64,000 nt of DNA from an uncultured Lachnospiraceae bacterium. GTDB lineage: Bacteria; Bacillota; Clostridia; Lachnospirales; Lachnospiraceae. Numbering within the stretch: the first letter of the stretch is position 1; each line of letters opens with the position of its first letter. Below the pieces are notes generated by a model. The model was given only the letters and a program-made list of their open reading frames with translations, searched no databases and was not told the DNA's origin. The stretch is from NCBI GenBank assembly GCA_900316855.1, contig ONEK01000009.1, positions 99,897-163,896 on the forward strand, in the 5' to 3' direction. Below, in pieces: positions 34,299 through 43,770 of the stretch. Made by a program: the position numbers and the translations under genes.

Positions 34299-35777
34299 TC
34301 AGCAGTAAACCTCGTTCACAAGCCACTGTACATATTCGCTTAGCGTCGGGAACTTCGTGATGCTCCGGCACGCAGCAGACATTGCCCTGCACCGTTCCGG
34401 GTCGTTCCACAGCGAAACGATGGCCTGCTCCAACTTCGCAATGCCATCTTTCTCATGGAATTCTTCGGAAGCCGGGTTAGGAATACCATTCGGGTCATGG
34501 CTTCCTTCCTGGCCACCTGTCACATTTCCATCCTCGTGACTGCCGGAAGCTCTCTGCGAAGCTCCCGCAGGATACACGACACCCGTTACGCCATCGTCGA
34601 TGAGCTCCGGAATGCCTCCTAGGCAAGGCGCCACAACCGGCGTTCCTGCCGTCAGAGCCTCCATGATGGAAAACGGGCAGTTCTCATACCATGTAGAGGG
34701 GTAGACCGCAAAACGCGCCTCGCGGATCAGCGCAGTGAGATCCTCTCCCGCCCGGAACCCGACATTCCTCACATTCGGAACCCTGTTCACTTCCTCCTCC
34801 AGCACACCCTTCCCGGCAAAGACGAACGGAATCTCCGGGTGCTTCCCTGCCGCCGTGAGCAGGTCTCCGATCCCCTTCTCCTCGTCATACCTCCCGAAGT
34901 AAAGGACATAGCCTGTCACGGAAAACTGCCTCAGCAGATCGGCAATTTCAGGTGACAGCATCCCGGCCGGATCCGGTGCCGGAGGCCTTCCTTCCTGCCT
35001 CTGCCCGCTGGCATCGGCAGGGCGGCCCGTCGGAAGAGAAGTTCCGTCACACTCTCTGATATCGGAATTCACTGCCTCCCGATCCGGATTTATGCCAGCC
35101 GGACTTTTCACATCCACGAAGTTCAGCTTCGTCACACACCTGCCTTTCAAATCAGGATTATGACTCAGCATGCCGTTCATGAACTGTGTAGGGCAGATGA
35201 CCCGGTCCACCAGCCTATACGTATGTCGTTTCCGGTAAAATTCCGCCTCCCTTGCTCCCAGGAAGCTGCGGAGTCTGGAATTGTGAATGCACCGATTCCT
35301 CCGGCACGCGCTGAAATTCCCGTCAGCGCAGGCCGTGCACAGCGCTCCCGTCGACGGGATCCGCAGCATGTGATTCGGACACACCCACTGGTAATCATGC
35401 GCCGTATAGACGAGCCGGATGGAAGGATCGAACTCCTTCACCTCATCGATCACGGAGGGCGTCAGCTGGAAATTGATGTTGTTGAGGTGCACGACGTCCG
35501 GATGAAAGTCCGCAAGCACCGGACGGAGCTTCTCCCGCGCCTCCCGGGAATAAATGATTTTCCGCGGGTACGAAAGCTTCTGCAGGAGTGAAGCCGAGTG
35601 GAATTCCATCTCACCGGTATAGCTGTTCACCCGGTTCCCGACAATCCGCCCCGGATGCTCCATGCCGAAATACTGCACCTCATGCCCCTGTCTCTGCAGC
35701 TCTTCTCCGATTTTGAAAATATACGTCTCTGACCCGCCGTTTGGATACAGGAACTTGTTGATCATCAGGATCTTCAT
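34299..35777 (-). CDS. GT4 glycosyltransferase
   Basis: 492 residues, GT-B fold. N-domain: KFLYPNGGSETYIFKIG, HLNNINFQLTPSVI, TAHDYQWVCPNHMLR, and a Cys cluster (ALCTACADGNFSACRRNRC). C-domain: YVLYFGRYDEEKGI, PSTWYENCPFSIMEALTAGTP (EX7E). Two hydrophilic insertions occur: about 222-276 between domains and about 401-446 (rich in Gly, Ser, His, Asp, Asn) near the C-terminus. Tail helix EYVQWLVNEVYC. Belongs to the contiguous glycosyltransferase block on the minus strand. Confidence 0.88.
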   Translation of the reverse strand: MKILMINKFLYPNGGSETYIFKIGEELQRQGHEVQYFGMEHPGRIVGNRVNSYTGEMEFHSASLLQKLSYPRKIIYSREAREKLRPVLADFHPDVVHLNNINFQLTPSVIDEVKEFDPSIRLVYTAHDYQWVCPNHMLRIPSTGALCTACADGNFSACRRNRCIHNSRLRSFLGAREAEFYRKRHTYRLVDRVICPTQFMNGMLSHNPDLKGRCVTKLNFVDVKSPAGINPDREAVNSDIRECDGTSLPTGRPADASGQRQEGRPPAPDPAGMLSPEIADLLRQFSVTGYVLYFGRYDEEKGIGDLLTAAGKHPEIPFVFAGKGVLEEEVNRVPNVRNVGFRAGEDLTALIREARFAVYPSTWYENCPFSIMEALTAGTPVVAPCLGGIPELIDDGVTGVVYPAGASQRASGSHEDGNVTGGQEGSHDPNGIPNPASEEFHEKDGIAKLEQAIVSLWNDPERCRAMSAACRSITKFPTLSEYVQWLVNEVYC

Positions 35778-35812
35778 ATCTTGGTTGTGACCTTCAATGC
35801 AATATCCGCACT

Positions 35813-36877
35813 TCAGAAATGATTCGTCGCAAGAATCAATGGGTCCGGCGCACAGGTAATTTTATCTTCATGCTGATTCAGATAAGCGCCCCAGAATCCA
35901 AAGGAACTTTCCGTAAATATATTGTGATGGCACTGCGCCATCAGCTGCATATCGCGGAAACTGTTCAGTCCGGAATTCCAGGTCACAAATCTTACAGGAT
36001 CATTCTGAAAATCCAGGCCGAAAATTTCCGGGTGCTGCTCGCACCAGCCCCGGCTTAACTCATCAGTGAAGAAGTAAAAGACCGGATTCTCCGTATGCCT
36101 CCTGATATATCGGACAGAACGCCGGAAGAAACCGTATTGATAGCAGTAGCCATTCAGAAATAACATATCAGAACGTCTCGCGTGTATCGCGACAGCATTT
36201 TCCGCACTGATCTCATGAAGAACCTCTTGATTCTTCCCGTCTGTTATCTCGGGAAAGGTAAAGGACCTGCGGATTTCCGAATCTATTTTCTCAATTCCGA
36301 ATCCCTTGAATTTCAGGCACAGAGAGTGACCGCCGTAAACATCTCCATCATATTTCTGGAAGACATCATATTTTGCAGTCTCCTTCTCAATAAGGGAATT
36401 CTCAAGAGCTCCGCGGGCAATCCTTTTCATCTGATAACCCGGATAAGTAGTGAAAAAACGGCTAAGCAATTTACGTGCGGCGGAATGATGGACCTCCTCA
36501 TTGGATTGCACTTCTCTTCTGGAGTTTTTCTGCACATTGACTAGGGCGAACCCTTCATCATTCAGGGCCTTCGTGGTAATCGGAGCATAATCATACCAGC
36601 GTCCTTTCCAGTATTCACTGTCTCTTACCTTCTGCACTACTCTGCTCCAGGCCTCACTGCCGATCCGGTCCCGGATAAAAGGTGCCTTAATTCCGAAAAC
36701 GCGTTCCAGCTCGTAACCATTCCAGTGAGCAAACATGCCGGCATCGCCATCCGGGAGGCTGTAATAAGCATCCTCTATATAAACCTGCTGTCCGGGATTT
36801 GATTTCCTGGCCGCCAGATATTCAGCATAATCCAGCATCTGATTTCCCAGACCTGAATCCATATGCAGTACAATCAT
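35813..36877 (-). CDS. Fucosyltransferase-like protein (GT11 type)
   Basis: 354 residues from the ATG at 36875-36877 (GAGGA upstream; an ATG seven codons earlier lacks a site). Start MIVLHMDSGLGNQMLDYAEY is the GT11 opening motif, and AVAIHARRSDM near residue 225 is the conserved donor-binding HxRRxD-type loop; later FYFFTDELSRGW and ESSFGFWGAYL complete the pattern of alpha-1,2-fucosyltransferases. The central part is more divergent than usual. Acceptor unknown. GDP-fucose synthesis genes are not in the window. Confidence 0.82.
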   Translation of the reverse strand: MIVLHMDSGLGNQMLDYAEYLAARKSNPGQQVYIEDAYYSLPDGDAGMFAHWNGYELERVFGIKAPFIRDRIGSEAWSRVVQKVRDSEYWKGRWYDYAPITTKALNDEGFALVNVQKNSRREVQSNEEVHHSAARKLLSRFFTTYPGYQMKRIARGALENSLIEKETAKYDVFQKYDGDVYGGHSLCLKFKGFGIEKIDSEIRRSFTFPEITDGKNQEVLHEISAENAVAIHARRSDMLFLNGYCYQYGFFRRSVRYIRRHTENPVFYFFTDELSRGWCEQHPEIFGLDFQNDPVRFVTWNSGLNSFRDMQLMAQCHHNIFTESSFGFWGAYLNQHEDKITCAPDPLILATNHF

Positions 36878-36949
36878 TGACTGTTCCTCATTGATCATGC
36901 ACGGAAAAAACGCTGCTATCCATATTGATTGAGCAGACCCGCCAGTAAT

Positions 36950-38701
36950 TCAGATGGCCGCAATCCGGTACAGGAAAACAAGAATGCTGCAGGCAAGGAA
37001 AGCGCTGGTAAGCATCCTTCCATGGGACTTCACGCCGGAGTTCCTTTCATCACGTCTGGCGCTGTTTTCATCGCCCTGGTTTCCACACTCTCTGCCTCTG
37101 ACAAACGCTTCCCGGACAGCTATCAGTATCATACAGCCTATCGTCAATACGCCCAGTGCGCCGATCAGCTTCGCGCGCTCTATGTTGAGCTGATCATTCA
37201 GGACCAGCGCAAGTAGTGCCCCGTCCTGATCCAGGAACAGATTTCCCGGACTGGCGGCCTTGCATCCGAAATACCGCGACAGGAACGCGCAGGCCGGGGG
37301 CAGGTTGTAAACGACTGAATCAATGCTCAACACTGTGGCCGTCAGTGCAGTCAGAAGCAGCTTCATTACTTCCCCGTTTCCTGTTTTTCCATATATCCCG
37401 ATATTACGATTCCGGAACAGTCTGAACAATTCACACCCGGAAGACACACTGACCAATATCATCAGGAATGTCAGTGTCTGCCCCCGGAAACCAAGTGCGC
37501 CAATGAGGAATGAAGGACAGAAGACGATACAGCAGAACAGATCTCTCCATGCAGTGACTGCCGCCGCGCTTGTGGCAGGCCATTCATTTTTATCGCTCCT
37601 GTAACGCGTTCGCTCCAGCCTGTGCTGATACCATGCCAAAGCGCAGATTGTGGTAATCCATGTAAATCCCCATCCGCACAGGAGTATCCACTGCCACGGC
37701 AGCCGCAGCAGCCGTGCCAGCGTCACGCCGGCGAGGGCAGGAACCTGCAGCAGGCTGATCCTGGCGTGCTCCGGGCGATAGACGATGCTCCCCCGGCATA
37801 CCTCTGAAGCGGCCGGTACCGCTTCCGTAGTATTATCGCTAAGGTTTAGGCTCTCACCTCTGTCGTTTCCGTAATCGAAATTCGTCCAGAACCGCACCCA
37901 GGGCGTTGCATAGGACAGGAAGCCGCTGTTCCGCAGGCCTGCCTCCTCAATCACGGCGTTCCCTTCTTCATCGACCGTCTCCCGGCCCAGCAGCCGGCTT
38001 GAGGCTGTGTAAACATCCGCGATAGCACCGGATTCCGACCCGTTGATCGTAAGCGGCATCAGCAGCAGCGTCATGGCAGCCAGAATCACCCACAGCGTAC
38101 CGAAATAAGCCCTTCCGGAACCCTCCTGCCGACCGAAGCACACGACAGCTGCCAGGAAGATCAGCAGGCACAGTGCCATCATCGCGAACCGGTTGGCGTG
38201 GCTGCGGTTCCCGTACAGGAGAAACGACAGGTGCTGATAACTCTCAACGTTGGGTCCTGCTGCCTCATACTGCAGTAGATACCGCTCTCCCTGCCGCAGC
38301 GCGATCGGAAGACCGTCGAAAGCGGTTCCCTCCACACTTGTGTACCCGTTTGTGTGAATTGAAACATCCTGTGCCCGGCATTCTCCCGCAATCTCCCCTG
38401 TTGAATCCCAGACGGTTACCGTGATATTGACCTTATCGTGATCGAGAGCGGGCGCTGCGGCAGTGTCATTGTTGCACACTACAATGGCATGAATAGCATC
38501 CTGCGTCGCAGTGAAGGTCTCCTGCCCGTCTTCCACCTCGATCAGTTCATAGCTCTCCCAACGGTCCCACAGCTCAGTTCTCCCCCACAGCAGGAGGACA
38601 AACGCGGCAGCAAGGAACACCAGAAGCCGCTTTCGGGTGAAGCGGAGTCCGCGAAACCAGTCATTCCATGAAAGTGGCTTCGTCTGAATCGGATGACTCA
38701 C
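36950..38701 (-). CDS. Large polytopic membrane protein of the glycan locus
   Basis: About 583 residues from a GTG at 38699-38701, with GGAAGGAGG six bases upstream; the GTG overlaps the TGA of the preceding gene (GTGA). One N-terminal membrane segment, a beta-rich extracytoplasmic domain (about 40-160), then about ten helices. The domain order mirrors the DUF2142 protein encoded just upstream, suggesting an old duplication or a functional pair, but DUF2142 key motifs are not evident. A charged stretch (about 542-569, RECGNQGDENSARRDERN) lies between the last two helices. GT-C glycosyltransferase activity is possible, not shown. Confidence 0.65.
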   Translation of the reverse strand: MSHPIQTKPLSWNDWFRGLRFTRKRLLVFLAAAFVLLLWGRTELWDRWESYELIEVEDGQETFTATQDAIHAIVVCNNDTAAAPALDHDKVNITVTVWDSTGEIAGECRAQDVSIHTNGYTSVEGTAFDGLPIALRQGERYLLQYEAAGPNVESYQHLSFLLYGNRSHANRFAMMALCLLIFLAAVVCFGRQEGSGRAYFGTLWVILAAMTLLLMPLTINGSESGAIADVYTASSRLLGRETVDEEGNAVIEEAGLRNSGFLSYATPWVRFWTNFDYGNDRGESLNLSDNTTEAVPAASEVCRGSIVYRPEHARISLLQVPALAGVTLARLLRLPWQWILLCGWGFTWITTICALAWYQHRLERTRYRSDKNEWPATSAAAVTAWRDLFCCIVFCPSFLIGALGFRGQTLTFLMILVSVSSGCELFRLFRNRNIGIYGKTGNGEVMKLLLTALTATVLSIDSVVYNLPPACAFLSRYFGCKAASPGNLFLDQDGALLALVLNDQLNIERAKLIGALGVLTIGCMILIAVREAFVRGRECGNQGDENSARRDERNSGVKSHGRMLTSAFLACSILVFLYRIAAI

Positions 38702-40698
38702 AGTGAACCTCCTTCCAGCGCAAAGCCCAGAATCTTGCAGTACAGGACAGCCACACTGCCGCAGGCCAGCAGGCACAGGAGCAGCCCCTGTCCGTCACAG
38801 CCAGAACGCTCCTCCAGCTGATGAACGGAATTCTTCACGCGTGAGGAAAAACAGGCAAAAGGAACCATCAGCACATAGGGAAGGAAATATCTGCCCTGCA
38901 TTCCGGCCGCTTCTCCGATCATGTGCTCATCATGGGTAGAGTAGAGGAGAAGAAATGCCACATTGACAAGCGCTGTACCGACAAGCATCACAATGCATGC
39001 AAGGATCCTGACCCGTCCCGATGGCTTTTTCGGCAGCGCAGTAACCAGCAGTACCAGGAAGACCGCCAGCAGGATCACCGTGAGTACCTCCGGGACATAC
39101 CTGCTATAGAATTCACCTGTGATCATGCAGGTTGCAAGCGTCTGAACCTGTCGGAAGAAGGTGTGCAGCAGCACCAGGATGATCGTGCCCGGATGGCGTG
39201 CCATATATCCGATGGTATAGGCACTCCCGGCGCCCCCTGCACGGTAATCCATGAGAGACGTAGTCGCAATCTCCCATGCCTCCGCGCCGCGTATCCAGAT
39301 CATTGCCAGAATGACCAGTATCCCCCCTGCTGCAAACCCGGCTATCAGCTTCTTATTTTTCAGAAGCCTCCTTCCCAGCACAAGCATCCACAGACCCAGT
39401 ACTGCATAGACATATTTGACAGGGACCATGAGAAGGAATATCAGAATCAACGCAAACAGATCCGGCAGGCGCACCCTTCCGGAGCGGTATACTTTCTGCG
39501 TAATACTGAGAAACAGGAAAACCATGGAAAGGTTCCACACGTCGTAGGAATAGGATGCACACAGCCACGTCGTGCCAGGCAGCAGGCACACTGCGGCAAG
39601 GGCAGGCTTCAGCTCCGGCGACAGCTTCATGCTGACTGCCGCCATCAGTGCGAGAAACAGCAGCGACGTAACCTTTCCCGACAGCAGGATAACCTGGTAC
39701 GGAAGATGCAGCGAGTCTGTTATCCATACGCCTGCCACGGCTGGAAGGTAGGGATACTTTGGCAGATTCGGTGACGCGTACATTGTTGGCCCTGCGTTCT
39801 CCGACCTCCCGTTCCCATAAGTAAAGTCCGCGTAAAAAGCCGCCGTGCTCTCCGGGGAAACGGAGGACTTCATTCTCCTGATGCCGTCCGTCTGATAACG
39901 GATCAGCTCCGATTCTTCAGGCCTCCCCCGCAGCAGATTCAGCAGCGAATACGTATTCGCCATATGGACCTCTTCATCCGGCACACAGAGGGCTGGCATC
40001 CACAGCACATTCAGGAAGCCGCACAGCAGAAAGACAAGCACAAACCTGCGGATGGAGATCCGGCTGCCGTTCTCCCGCTGCAGATCAGTAGAAGTGTGTC
40101 CTGCAGACATGTTATGGCCGCCGGAAATACCTTGCAGCATCGGACAAAAGAGGAACAGCAGAATCAGGGATGCTCCCACTGTGCTGACAAAGATCAGCAG
40201 CGGAAACAAATATACGGGATAGGAATCTCCCAGAAGCCGCAGGGATACGGAGGACGTCTCCGTTCCATCAACCAGGACAGAGTACTGATAGCATTTCCCC
40301 TTTTCCAGTCTGATAGGATTAGCTGATTCGGCGACTTCTCCCCAGGTTCCGGCACCTAGTGTCGATACAGGAAAGGATAGGCTTTGTACCTCTGCGCTGG
40401 ATTCTGTGTTCCGAATGAGGAGCCGCACTTCGGACGCATCTGCATATGTCTCATCAAACGCTCCAATGGCGTCATCGCAGAGGGCTATGCCGGATACGGA
40501 CGAGAGTCTGATTGTGAAGGTATTCCCGTTTCTGCTCTCGATGAACTGCGTCCTGCGGACATGAATATACGGGGCTGCAAAAATGCACCCTGCCAGAAGG
40601 ATCGCGGCATAAACTGCAAAAAGCATAACGAAAGGACGTTTATTGTATTTTTTATCATCCGCTGATCTGTTAGATCTTTTCATCAGGAATTCTGTCAT
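38698..40698 (-). CDS. DUF2142 family membrane protein
   Basis: 666 residues. N-terminal membrane segment, extracytoplasmic beta domain, then about ten helices. CVPDEEVHMANTYSLL (the conserved PDE at about residue 235) and GMQGRYFLPYVLMVPF near the C-terminus are the DUF2142 hallmarks. Such proteins are predicted GT-C-like enzymes of surface polysaccharide loci. A short Ser/Gly/His-rich loop (about 184-213) lies between two helices. Translationally coupled to the next membrane protein gene. The upstream 92-base gap separates it from a divergent gene and should hold promoters for both. Confidence 0.8.
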   Translation of the reverse strand: MTEFLMKRSNRSADDKKYNKRPFVMLFAVYAAILLAGCIFAAPYIHVRRTQFIESRNGNTFTIRLSSVSGIALCDDAIGAFDETYADASEVRLLIRNTESSAEVQSLSFPVSTLGAGTWGEVAESANPIRLEKGKCYQYSVLVDGTETSSVSLRLLGDSYPVYLFPLLIFVSTVGASLILLFLFCPMLQGISGGHNMSAGHTSTDLQRENGSRISIRRFVLVFLLCGFLNVLWMPALCVPDEEVHMANTYSLLNLLRGRPEESELIRYQTDGIRRMKSSVSPESTAAFYADFTYGNGRSENAGPTMYASPNLPKYPYLPAVAGVWITDSLHLPYQVILLSGKVTSLLFLALMAAVSMKLSPELKPALAAVCLLPGTTWLCASYSYDVWNLSMVFLFLSITQKVYRSGRVRLPDLFALILIFLLMVPVKYVYAVLGLWMLVLGRRLLKNKKLIAGFAAGGILVILAMIWIRGAEAWEIATTSLMDYRAGGAGSAYTIGYMARHPGTIILVLLHTFFRQVQTLATCMITGEFYSRYVPEVLTVILLAVFLVLLVTALPKKPSGRVRILACIVMLVGTALVNVAFLLLYSTHDEHMIGEAAGMQGRYFLPYVLMVPFACFSSRVKNSVHQLEERSGCDGQGLLLCLLACGSVAVLYCKILGFALEGGSL

Positions 40699-40790
40699 AC
40701 CCGGTCATACACTCTGTATTGCCGCTACGGCTTAAGTCTTTCCCATGCCGGGTCGGGATCATTCACCCCATCTATGCTAGAATAACTTAC

Positions 40791-42299
40791 ATGAAAATCA
40801 GCCGCAAGTTTTTCAGCAGAACAAACATTACTGTATGCATCCTGAGCCTGTTTTCAATATTGTTTATCGCTTATCAGGATCTGCCGGTAACTGGTCGGTT
40901 TGGTTTTGTCTTTCTGGATTCGCTGTTGGACAGGGAGCCATTCAGCTTTTTTGTACGTGCTTATGAGTCCGGTATTACGAAAGAGGGGGCGGTCTACGGT
41001 ATCACTTTTTATGCTCTCGAAGGCCTGTGGGATCTTCCTCTGTGGTTACTTCGCCTTTTCATCCCGTTTGCATGGACCAGTCCGCTGCTGATCATCTGGT
41101 ACAAGCTGTTCAATGTCCTGTTCCTCATCCTGTCAGTGAGGGAAACGGCAGGCCTTGCCGGCAGGATAGGCGTTAAAGAAAGTGACGCTTCCACTCTTTT
41201 TCTCTGCTCGGCCGTTGTCTTTTTCCCTGTATTTATTGCGTCACAGTGCGACATTGTAACGATATTCTTTACGCTCTGTGCAATCCGCTGCTACGAGGAC
41301 GGGCAGTACGGGAAGTTCCTGCTGCTGATGGCTGTCGCCATCAATTTAAAGCCTTTCCCTGTATTTATTGCGTTCCTGTTGATCCTGATCCGGCAGAAGA
41401 ACGTGTTCAGGATCCTCCGGGACCTTTTAACTGTCTGTTCGCTGCTTATCGGCACGAACCTGCTGTATCGCTATAACCCTTGGAATCCTTTCGTCCGCGG
41501 GAAAGCGCAGAGCGAACATCTGTCTGTGTTCCTGACGAGGATCGGTCCGTTTTCACTCCCGCTGTTTTTCGTGATTGCCTTCATTGTCTGTCTGCTTGCA
41601 TACCGGAAGCTTACAGCTGTAAACATCAATGCGCCGGAGGAAGAACGCCGCCGCGCGGTATGCACCCATATCCGGCTGGCCGGCATTCTGATGGGTGCCT
41701 TCTGCATCCTTGGTGACGCGGCGCCGTACTGGGTAATCTACCTCGAGCCATATTTGACCCTGATCTCACTCGATCTTAAGAAGGAATGTGAACTGACTTC
41801 CGTAGAGCAGAATGGGTCATCATTCCCGCATTGGATGAAAACGCACAGCGTATTTCTCGTCACAATCATGGAAACAGCTGTGATAATCAGAATGATCGGA
41901 TCCTATCCCTGGGTCTACGGGGGAAAGGAAACCTATTCCTATACCCTGCTGAGCCCGCTGTTCCGTCATGGCTTTATACTAGAGAATGTACCGACTCTGG
42001 CAGGAACGATCAGCACTCTTCATCTTTCATTATTATTCCCGTTTGCCGAAATTCTGTCCGCTGGCTGTTTTCTTGCGTTGACACTGATACTGATCTTCAA
42101 TGACGAACAGCTTAGTCCGGAAAAGGGGCAATCCCCCCCCAGATTCTTCAAAACTGCTCCATCGCAGCTTCAGGATGCTTTTCCTTCCGCCAAAGGAACG
42201 AAAAGGCTTCTGCCATGTATTTACTTTATGCGCCTGTTGTTTATCGCAGGATTTATACTGTTTACCCTGCTTGCTTTGAAAGTTTCCCGCACCGGCTGA
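40791..42299 (+). CDS. GT-C-like membrane glycosyltransferase
   Basis: 502 residues from the ATG at 40791, where no ribosome site is visible; a TAGAAT box just upstream suggests a very short leader. About eleven hydrophobic segments; the SQCDIVTIFFTLCAIR and AVAINLKPFPVFIAFLL segments resemble GT87/PIG-M-type mannosyltransferases. Two hydrophilic loops (about 326-353 and 436-476) are enlarged. It and the next gene are the only plus-strand genes in the polysaccharide region, so this pair is a separate transcription unit. Confidence 0.72.
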   Translation: MKISRKFFSRTNITVCILSLFSILFIAYQDLPVTGRFGFVFLDSLLDREPFSFFVRAYESGITKEGAVYGITFYALEGLWDLPLWLLRLFIPFAWTSPLLIIWYKLFNVLFLILSVRETAGLAGRIGVKESDASTLFLCSAVVFFPVFIASQCDIVTIFFTLCAIRCYEDGQYGKFLLLMAVAINLKPFPVFIAFLLILIRQKNVFRILRDLLTVCSLLIGTNLLYRYNPWNPFVRGKAQSEHLSVFLTRIGPFSLPLFFVIAFIVCLLAYRKLTAVNINAPEEERRRAVCTHIRLAGILMGAFCILGDAAPYWVIYLEPYLTLISLDLKKECELTSVEQNGSSFPHWMKTHSVFLVTIMETAVIIRMIGSYPWVYGGKETYSYTLLSPLFRHGFILENVPTLAGTISTLHLSLLFPFAEILSAGCFLALTLILIFNDEQLSPEKGQSPPRFFKTAPSQLQDAFPSAKGTKRLLPCIYFMRLLFIAGFILFTLLALKVSRTG

Positions 42300-42362
42300 A
42301 TAAGTTCGCGTGGTCCGGGCTTGCCCACCGCTTTTGTAATTGGCACAAGGAACCGTTTACCT

Positions 42363-43601
42363 ATGAACATCCTGTTTGAAATCTTCTCATTCAATGTCGG
42401 CGGGATCGAGCGCCAGCTTGTTGATATGTGCAACCTGATGGCGCAGGATCCGGCCAATCGGATCTGGCTGTGCGTCATCAATGACGACTATACGGAAAGC
42501 CTTCTGAAGACGCTCGCCCCGGAGGTTCACACGCTTCTTCTTCACAGACCTGCCGGCACGCGTGATGATCTGCCCTATATGCGGAAACTGGCTTCCTTCG
42601 TCCGGGAGAACCGCATCGACATCATTCACTGTCAGGGCGTGAACTGTGTCCTGTTCTCCGCGTTGGCAAAACTGCATCGTCCCGCCCCGGTCATCATCAA
42701 CACGGTGCATGACAGTGGCAACTACCCTTCCTATTCCGCGAGGAAGGTCTTTTTCGTAAACCGCTTCGTGGACCACTCCATCGCCATTTCAAGATCTGTG
42801 CAGCATGAGATTCTCTCTCGCCGCATCCGTGCGGACAAAGTTTCCGTTGTCGAAAATGCCGTCGACTGCAGCCGTTTTCACTATGTTGATCGTTCTCAGG
42901 GCAGGGAATACAGCTCACCCGGCCGAATCGTTGCGGACGAAAAGAGCAACGTCCCTTCTGAAGACTGTAAAGATGTCAAAGCTGAAATCCTAACTCCGGC
43001 AGTAAGCAGACCTGATAGCAAATCATATACCCCGCTGGCACAGAGGCCCCGGATCGAGCTCATCAACGTGGCCCGCTTCCAGCCGGCGAAGAAGGGGCAG
43101 GACCTCCTGATCGACGCATTGGAAATGCTCGTTCCTGCCTGGCCGGCCCTCCATGTCACCTTCGCAGGGGAAATTCGGAAGGACCAGCAGACGGAATTCA
43201 GGAAGCTGCAGGACCGGATTCATTCCTCCCATCTGGAAGAGCATGTCACATTCCTCGGTAATGTGGACGATGTTCCGGCTCTTCTTGCTTCAGGTGACAT
43301 CTTCGTTCTTCCCTCCCGCTACGAGGGTTTTGGTATTTCCCTGGTGGAAGCTCTTTCCACCGGAATGCCAGCTGTTGCCTCTGACCTGCAGGGTCCCTCG
43401 GAGATCATGAGCCATCCCGGACTCGGATTATTATTTAAACCAGACGATGCGGCAGACCTTGCGGCAAAAATTGACATCATGATCCGAAATTACGAATCCT
43501 ATGACCGGCGCAAAATCTCGGACTATATTGCGCAGACCTATGATATCCATGCGCAGGTGCAGCGCCACCTGGATCTCTACCGGCAGCTGTTAAACAGTTG
43601 A
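42363..43601 (+). CDS. GT4 glycosyltransferase
   Basis: 412 residues from the ATG at 42363 (AAGGAA ten bases upstream). N-domain: EIFSFNVGGIERQLVDM, IDIIHCQGVNCVLFSAL; C-domain: INVARFQPAKKGQDLL, LPSRYEGFGISLVEALSTG (EX7E) and GPSEIM. Between the domains, after VVENAVDCSRF, is an insertion of about 52 residues (177-229) rich in Ser, Asp, Glu and Lys. Follows the GT-C-like gene in the same direction. The 43602-43770 gap to the convergent gene has AT-rich DNA with no clear terminator. Confidence 0.88.
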   Translation: MNILFEIFSFNVGGIERQLVDMCNLMAQDPANRIWLCVINDDYTESLLKTLAPEVHTLLLHRPAGTRDDLPYMRKLASFVRENRIDIIHCQGVNCVLFSALAKLHRPAPVIINTVHDSGNYPSYSARKVFFVNRFVDHSIAISRSVQHEILSRRIRADKVSVVENAVDCSRFHYVDRSQGREYSSPGRIVADEKSNVPSEDCKDVKAEILTPAVSRPDSKSYTPLAQRPRIELINVARFQPAKKGQDLLIDALEMLVPAWPALHVTFAGEIRKDQQTEFRKLQDRIHSSHLEEHVTFLGNVDDVPALLASGDIFVLPSRYEGFGISLVEALSTGMPAVASDLQGPSEIMSHPGLGLLFKPDDAADLAAKIDIMIRNYESYDRRKISDYIAQTYDIHAQVQRHLDLYRQLLNS

Positions 43602-43770
43602 TGGCCTTCCCGTTACAATTCGTATTACCTGCCGGTCAGCTCTTCTTTAGTAATGATATGATTCGGGTGTCAAAAGTACCAATTAGCATAGAATTACATA
43701 CAAATTGCTTCGCAGCTGCACTGCGGTATTAGTTCCTGATTCAACTTTCGGCGTTTTATTTGAGTCAATT

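Noticed and set aside
36950..38776. An upstream start for the membrane protein gene at 38776
   Set aside because: It would add 25 residues read from inside the preceding coding sequence; the GTG at 38699-38701 has a strong ribosome site and the usual GTGA coupling.
40699..40790. A strong divergent promoter pair in the gap
   Set aside because: A TAGAAT box is visible but no acceptable -35 at the right distance; not strong enough to list.
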